This document shows, one piece after another, positions 6,883-10,559 of a DNA stretch of 10,559 nt. The notes beneath the pieces were generated by a model. It was not told the DNA's origin and did no database searches. It saw nothing but the letters and a program-made list of their open reading frames with translations. The stretch's first letter is position 1. The number at the start of each line of letters is the position of its first letter. Source of the stretch: SYIM01 sp039800325 (GTDB lineage Bacteria > Pseudomonadota > Gammaproteobacteria > Burkholderiales > Burkholderiaceae_E); NCBI GenBank assembly GCA_039800325.1, contig JBDLQY010000132.1, positions 1 to 10,559 of the forward strand. Direction: 5' to 3'. The translations under genes were made by a program, and so were the position numbers.

Positions 6883-7751
6883 TGGAAATCTTCGACATCT
6901 TTCTGCTTGAGGCGGTCATTAACGGACTGCTGCTTGGCGGTTTGCTCGCACTGCTTGCTCTGGGACTAAACCTGATTTTCGGCGTGATCGACGTGGTCTG
7001 GATTTGCTATGCCGAACTCATCATGGTGGGCATGTACGCTATTTTCTGGAGCTATACCGATTTTGGATGGCCCCTCTGGCTTGCTTTCGCGCTTGGAATA
7101 GGCCTTGTCGCCTTGCTTGGCGTGGCTTTACACTGGTTCATCGTTCGGCCCGTGCTGGGCGCTGAGCCCATCAACCAGCTGCTCGTAACAGGGGGCGTGC
7201 TTTTTTTCCTGCAGGCTGCCGCTACGGTCGCCTTCGGTGTCGAGTTCCGCAACATCGGCATACGGTTGGGCGGTATTCCCCTGGGCGAGGTCAACCTGTC
7301 GATTGCCCGGCTAATCGCGTTTGCCGTCGCGCTACTGGCAATCGTTTTGGCATACCTTTTCCTGACGCGAACCTACACCGGAACGGCGATTCGGGCGATC
7401 AGTCAAGACCGGGAAATCATGCCGCTCATGGGAGTAAATCCAGGCAAGGTTTACCTGGTGACATCCGCTATGGGCGGTGGACTTGCCGGCCTTGCTGCCT
7501 GTTTACTCGTACTGCAGTACGACATTCACCCCGCAATCGGACTGTCATTCGGACCCATCACGTTCCTGATCTGCGTGCTCGGTGGCCTGGGTAACCTGGT
7601 AGGGGGCTTCGTTGCCGCGTTTATTTTTGCTCAGTTCATCTCGGTGGGCGGCTTTGTTCTCAAGATCGAGTGGGGCTACGTGCTCGCCTTTGTCTTTTTC
7701 ATTGTGATGATGTTTGTCAGACCAGAAGGTCTGTTTACCCGCAGGAGATGA
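6882..7751 (+). CDS. livH: LivH-type permease of HAAT ABC importer (rightward operon)
   Basis: This 289-residue inner-membrane protein has multiple hydrophobic segments. Family features are LLGGLLALLALGLNLIFGVIDVVW near the N-terminus, a periplasmic-facing region around FGVEFRNIGIRLGG, the cytoplasmic loop AIRAISQDREIMPLMGVNPGKVY that contacts the ATPase, GLAGLAACLL, and a C-terminal RPEGLFTRR. The typical NxxHG motif of the first loop is replaced by WICYAELIMVGMYA, so the usual His-Gly is absent, a feature of some diverged members. ATG at 6882 shares one base with the livF stop; a GTG at 6879 would overlap by 4 bases and is an equally possible start. It pairs with the next gene to form the channel. 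Confidence 0.93.
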   Translation: MEIFDIFLLEAVINGLLLGGLLALLALGLNLIFGVIDVVWICYAELIMVGMYAIFWSYTDFGWPLWLAFALGIGLVALLGVALHWFIVRPVLGAEPINQLLVTGGVLFFLQAAATVAFGVEFRNIGIRLGGIPLGEVNLSIARLIAFAVALLAIVLAYLFLTRTYTGTAIRAISQDREIMPLMGVNPGKVYLVTSAMGGGLAGLAACLLVLQYDIHPAIGLSFGPITFLICVLGGLGNLVGGFVAAFIFAQFISVGGFVLKIEWGYVLAFVFFIVMMFVRPEGLFTRRR

Positions 7752-8734
7752 TCGTGCACCCAGGCTTTAGGCACTTGGGTTGGGTTTTACTGGCGATACT
7801 GGTCGCTTCGCCGCTCATCGGAGTCGGCGTCTACCCCATGCATCTGCTCATCATGGCCATGCTTTGGGGTTTCATCTACACGAGCTGGGCATTAATGGGT
7901 CGGCTTGGCATGGTCAGCCTGGGACACGGTGCCTTTCTCGGTATTGGTGCTTATTCGGTGGTTCTGCTCTGGAACGCCTACAGCCTCACTCCGCTGGTCG
8001 GAGCTGCAATTGCAATTGCCATTTCACTTGTTGTCGCTGTCATCATTGGTTATCCCTGCTTCCGCTTCAAGATCGTAGGGCACTATTTCGCGCTGGTGAC
8101 GCTCGCACTGGCCGAGGTAATCCGGCTGCTCATCGTCGCCATGCGTGATGTGACGGGTGGGTCGCTCGGCGTGACGCCTGCGCCTGGCCTGCCCGATGGC
8201 GCAACAGCTTCGCTTAAAGCCATGCAGTTTTCGGACCGAATTATCTGGTTTTATGTCGTTCTGGCGTTCTGGCTCTTCGGTCTGTGGGTTTGGCGACAAG
8301 TCGATCGCAGCATGAGCCGGTTTGCCCTGCAGGCGATTAGCGAAGATGAAGACGCCGCTGCCTCCATCGGCATCGATGTCACTCGAACCAAACTTAAAAT
8401 CGCCATGCTCTCGGCTGCGATGACCAGTTTCGGTGGCGTGCTTTACGCCCAGTACCAGATGTACGTCAACCCCGAAACGGTTTCGGGAATCGGTGTATCG
8501 CTACAGATCGTCTTCGGCGTCATTGCCGGGGGCATGTTTGTTATGTTGGGCCCTACCTTCGGGGCAGTGTTTTTACTGGCGTTACAGGAAGTTCTACGCG
8601 TCTTGGTCGGCAACAAGGTCCACGGATTAGATCTGCTCATTTACGGGGCATTGCTCATATTTTTTATCATTTATATGCCCAAAGGCATTTTGGGCACTCT
8701 GGACGAAAGACTCAAGCGCCGCCGCTCAGGCTAG
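7748..8734 (+). CDS. livM: LivM-type permease of HAAT ABC importer (rightward operon)
   Basis: The 328-residue inner-membrane permease is the last gene of the operon. Seen: about nine hydrophobic segments, the SLGHGAFLGIGAYSVVLL motif near 57-75, the VGHYFALVTLALAEVIR region, the cytoplasmic ATPase-contact loop with ALQAISEDEDAAASIGID followed by SFGGVLYAQYQMYV, and a C-terminal MPKGILGTLDERL. The ATG at 7748 overlaps the livH stop as ATGA, but AGGAG at 7743-7747 directly abuts it; a GTG at 7754 (third codon) has an ideal 6-base spacing from AGGAG and may be the real start. Unlike the leftward system, this LivM is not fused to an ATPase. The upstream extension to 7670 lies inside livH and is rejected. 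Confidence 0.95.
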   Translation: MIVHPGFRHLGWVLLAILVASPLIGVGVYPMHLLIMAMLWGFIYTSWALMGRLGMVSLGHGAFLGIGAYSVVLLWNAYSLTPLVGAAIAIAISLVVAVIIGYPCFRFKIVGHYFALVTLALAEVIRLLIVAMRDVTGGSLGVTPAPGLPDGATASLKAMQFSDRIIWFYVVLAFWLFGLWVWRQVDRSMSRFALQAISEDEDAAASIGIDVTRTKLKIAMLSAAMTSFGGVLYAQYQMYVNPETVSGIGVSLQIVFGVIAGGMFVMLGPTFGAVFLLALQEVLRVLVGNKVHGLDLLIYGALLIFFIIYMPKGILGTLDERLKRRRSG

Positions 8735-8770
8735 GCGATCTGAGATGATCCGGTATCGCTGAACTTAGCC
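8729..8770 (+). terminator. Imperfect stem-loop at the end of the rightward operon
   Basis: GGCTA (8729-8733) pairs with TAGCC (8766-8770) and GCGAT (8735-8739) with ATCGC (8755-8759), forming two 5-base-pair helices separated by a bulge, with a 15-base loop. The structure straddles the livM stop. No T-run follows, so it is not a classical intrinsic terminator. It may mark the 3' end or protect it. A second small hairpin (GGCGC 8782-8786 with GCGCC 8794-8798) follows in the short gap before the convergent gene. Confidence 0.3.
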
Positions 8771-8797
8771 GAATAAATGCGGGCGCCACATCCGCGC

Positions 8798-9568
8798 CTA
8801 GATGATCTTTTCGCTTCTGACCCGACGAAGATCCATCTCGAACTCGAGCTCAAGTATGGGCGGTGCGCAAGGAAAAAGCGTGAGTCCGGTACGGGTCAAC
8901 CCGCGACGGGCAAACTCTCGCCCGATCAACGCGTGAACGTCGTGCACCGTGTAGACATGGGTAGCAGTCACATGAGTGATGTCGACCCCAAGGCCACGGC
9001 CCCGGCGATCCATGGTGTCAAGAACGAACGCCACTTTACTGGCTAAGCCCGCCGCCGATAGGTCACCGCGCGCCACAATAGCCTCTGGAAAGGGCTCACC
9101 CTCTGGCCACTCACCGCTTCCAGCGACAACAAAGTCCGGGTAGCCCGAAGCCCCGATGACCCGTGCCTGCCCTTGCTCGGGAACTGTATAGCTAAAGGCA
9201 AAAAAACTGGGCTCAGCGGGTGCATCAAAAAGCGGTGCAAGATTACTACGTCCAACAGGATTGAGCCCATTGCGAATCAGCCCCCAAGACTCGAGGACCT
9301 GACGATAGCCGACATTGAAGGCCCGAAAGCCCTCCATGGGAAGCGCCAGTGGTGATCGAAGTTCGCACCCCGCAAGCGCTACTCGAGGCCTACCGCGGGC
9401 AGCAAGATGCGCCTCGATGGCAAGAAAGCCCGCCGCTATTGGCAGCGGTCTGTCAAACTGCACCCGCTCGAGTGCGAATCCTGGAAGCGCGACAACACCC
9501 TGCGAGTAGGGAAATCCGCCCTCAAGAAAAGCGTAACCGCCGTCTTCGAATCGATGTAAGGTATTCAT
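8798..9568 (-). CDS. Putative CnbZ-like (2-aminomuconate deaminase group), two RidA-like halves
   Basis: This 256-residue soluble protein has no signal peptide or membrane segment. From memory it resembles the CnbZ group, whose Comamonas member releases ammonia from 2-aminomuconate and its 5-chloro analogue; I cannot verify this by search. The sequence seems to hold two RidA (YjgF)-like halves. The first (about 20-128) has PYSQGVVALPG, AIEAHLAARGRP and NPVGRSNLAP, then SFFAFSY. The second (about 147-247) has VVAGSGEWPEG, the VTATHVYTVHD segment (200-210), and R226-T-G followed by PPILELEFEMD, like the RidA C-terminal strand. R107 and R226 fall where RidA has its carboxylate-binding Arg. ATG 9568 is chosen; ATG 9586 would add six residues. 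Neither has a clear ribosome binding site, so leaderless translation is possible. It converges with livM and diverges from the oxidoreductase. An alternative is another RidA-superfamily enzyme of unknown substrate. Confidence 0.8.
   Translation of the reverse strand: MNTLHRFEDGGYAFLEGGFPYSQGVVALPGFALERVQFDRPLPIAAGFLAIEAHLAARGRPRVALAGCELRSPLALPMEGFRAFNVGYRQVLESWGLIRNGLNPVGRSNLAPLFDAPAEPSFFAFSYTVPEQGQARVIGASGYPDFVVAGSGEWPEGEPFPEAIVARGDLSAAGLASKVAFVLDTMDRRGRGLGVDITHVTATHVYTVHDVHALIGREFARRGLTRTGLTLFPCAPPILELEFEMDLRRVRSEKII
9558..9561 (+). promoter_or_regulatory. Ribosome binding site of the oxidoreductase, inside the opposing gene
   Basis: AAGG lies 5 bases before ATG 9567 and 8 before ATG 9570, so either of the two adjacent start codons can be used. 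The site is inside the first codons of the opposite-strand gene. Confidence 0.45.
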
Positions 9569-10529
9569 GATGGAACAGTATGGCATGGCCGTGATCGGCT
9601 TGGGAGTGGTGGGGCGTCGAATGCTCGAACAAGTGAGCTCACATCACGCCTTCAAGATCACCGCGGCGTACGATACTCAGTCGGCCACTCGATCGGCTGT
9701 GCACCGCGATTTCCCGCAGGTGCCTGTCTATCACGAGGCAACGCAGGCCATCGAAAATCCCAACGTTGACATCGTGTATGTCGCAGTACCGCCCCTGGCC
9801 CATGCCGAATACGCCCGTGCGGCCATGGCTGCGGGTAAGGCCGTTTTCTGCGAAAAGCCGCTTGGCGTTGATGTTGATGAGAGCACCGCGCTTGTCCGCG
9901 ATTTTCAGGCGCAGGGCGCACTACAGGCAGTGAATTTCGTCTTTGCCTCCTCGGCCGCTGTACAGAGGCTGCGGGAAATGATCCGACAGCCTGACTTTGA
10001 TTTGCGGGCCATCGAAATCGAGGTGCGGTTTCACCAGTGGCCCCGGGCCTGGCAGGCCGGCGCGACATGGTTGAACAACTCCAATCAGGGAGGATTCACA
10101 CGAGAGGTTCTGTCCCACTACGTCTACCTGCTTCACTGTCTGATGGGCGCTCCGGAGCTACGTGGTGCCAGCGTTCGATATCCTCAGCCTGGCGTAGCCG
10201 AAACGGCGGTCAGCGCATCGTTGCAGGTCGCTGGCATACCGGTAAGCATTGCGAGTTCAATCGGCGGACGCGCGCACGATGTGATTGAGGTTCGCTGCAT
10301 CGGAGCGAATCGTGAACTTCGCCTAGTTGACTGGTATCAGCTCCTCGAAGCCGGCGGTGGCTCCGACTTTGAACCGGTTCGGGGCTTACCCGAGAATCCG
10401 CGTCAGGCCGCCTATCAGGCTCAACTCGATCAGCTCGCCGAAATGCTCTCGGGTCGTCCCCACACGCTTCCCGATTTCGCCACCGCGCTATCGGTGCAGC
10501 GAACCATAGAGACTTTGCTCAAGTCCTGA
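9567..10529 (+). CDS. Gfo/Idh/MocA-family NAD(P)-dependent oxidoreductase
   Basis: The 320-residue cytoplasmic protein has the family's two-domain layout. The N-terminal Rossmann fold carries MAVIGLGVVGRRM with G11, G13 and G16 as the nucleotide-binding glycines. AVPPLAHAEYARAAMAAGK leads to the hallmark E96-K97-P98, where Lys is catalytic. The C-terminal domain contains GGFTREVLSHYVYLLHCLMG, in which H184 takes the place of the conserved active-site His of the GxHxxD motif. Family members oxidise or reduce sugars, inositols, biliverdin, dihydrodiols or amino-acid-like carbonyls, and the substrate cannot be assigned. Length is normal and complete. ATG 9567 and ATG 9570 are both possible starts. 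The gene is divergent from the CnbZ-like gene with overlapping start codons, so the two are probably coregulated. Only 30 bases follow, with no visible gene. Confidence 0.93.
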   Translation: MMEQYGMAVIGLGVVGRRMLEQVSSHHAFKITAAYDTQSATRSAVHRDFPQVPVYHEATQAIENPNVDIVYVAVPPLAHAEYARAAMAAGKAVFCEKPLGVDVDESTALVRDFQAQGALQAVNFVFASSAAVQRLREMIRQPDFDLRAIEIEVRFHQWPRAWQAGATWLNNSNQGGFTREVLSHYVYLLHCLMGAPELRGASVRYPQPGVAETAVSASLQVAGIPVSIASSIGGRAHDVIEVRCIGANRELRLVDWYQLLEAGGGSDFEPVRGLPENPRQAAYQAQLDQLAEMLSGRPHTLPDFATALSVQRTIETLLKS

Positions 10530-10559
10530 ATATCAGGCCCTGTATTCGGCCCAAACTAG

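Noticed and set aside
8777..9046. Plus-strand open frame of 89 codons opposite the CnbZ-like gene
   Set aside because: The minus-strand frame has coherent protein motifs across the same bases; the plus frame shows none.
1..10559. Mobile elements, CRISPR arrays, tRNA or rRNA genes
   Set aside because: No transposase or integrase, no regularly spaced direct repeats, and no cloverleaf or rRNA-like stretches were seen; gene packing is typical of stable chromosomal operons.
10530..10559. Possible terminator after the oxidoreductase
   Set aside because: Only 30 bases are available; the GGCC repeats could pair weakly, but GGCC is self-complementary and there is no T-run, so no support.

Overview
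The window looks like a chromosomal stretch from a moderately GC-rich proteobacterium. A beta-proteobacterium of the Burkholderiales type is my best guess, because such genomes carry many paralogous branched-chain amino acid (HAAT family) ABC transporters, often beside catabolic enzymes. This is inferred from gene content and style only; there is no rRNA or other taxonomic marker here. Nearly all of the window is coding, and no stretch over 300 bases lacks a gene.

Left half, minus strand (1-3873): a HAAT-type ABC importer operon read right to left. It starts with a twin-arginine (Tat) signal substrate-binding protein (3873 to 2626). A compact GC-rich stem-loop follows its stop. Next come a LivH-type permease (2544 to 1669) and a single reading frame that fuses a LivM-type permease to a LivG-type ATPase (1658 to beyond the left edge). 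The expected LivF-type ATPase would lie outside the window.

Centre (3874-4100): a 227-base divergent control region. It holds a good sigma-70-like promoter candidate for the leftward operon, an imperfect inverted repeat near its predicted transcript start, and a strong ribosome binding site for the rightward operon.

Right half, plus strand (4101-8734): a second, complete HAAT importer in the order binding protein (Sec signal), LivG, LivF, LivH, LivM. The four transporter genes after the binding protein are packed with gaps or overlaps of only a few bases, so they form one operon. Its LivG has a degenerate ABC signature motif. The two importers differ in export route, gene order and domain fusion, so they look like two separately evolved systems placed back to back, not a recent tandem duplication. 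Their substrates cannot be read from sequence; HAAT systems carry amino acids, amides, urea and small aromatic or carboxylic acids.

Right end (8798-10529): two divergent genes with no space between them. On the minus strand is a 256-residue protein that resembles, from memory, the 2-aminomuconate deaminase CnbZ group and appears to consist of two RidA-like halves. On the plus strand is a complete Gfo/Idh/MocA-family NAD(P)-dependent oxidoreductase. Their start codons overlap head to head. A reasonable but unproven reading is that the whole window is an uptake and catabolism locus for a nitrogen-containing or carboxylic substrate. No transcriptional regulator gene is present.
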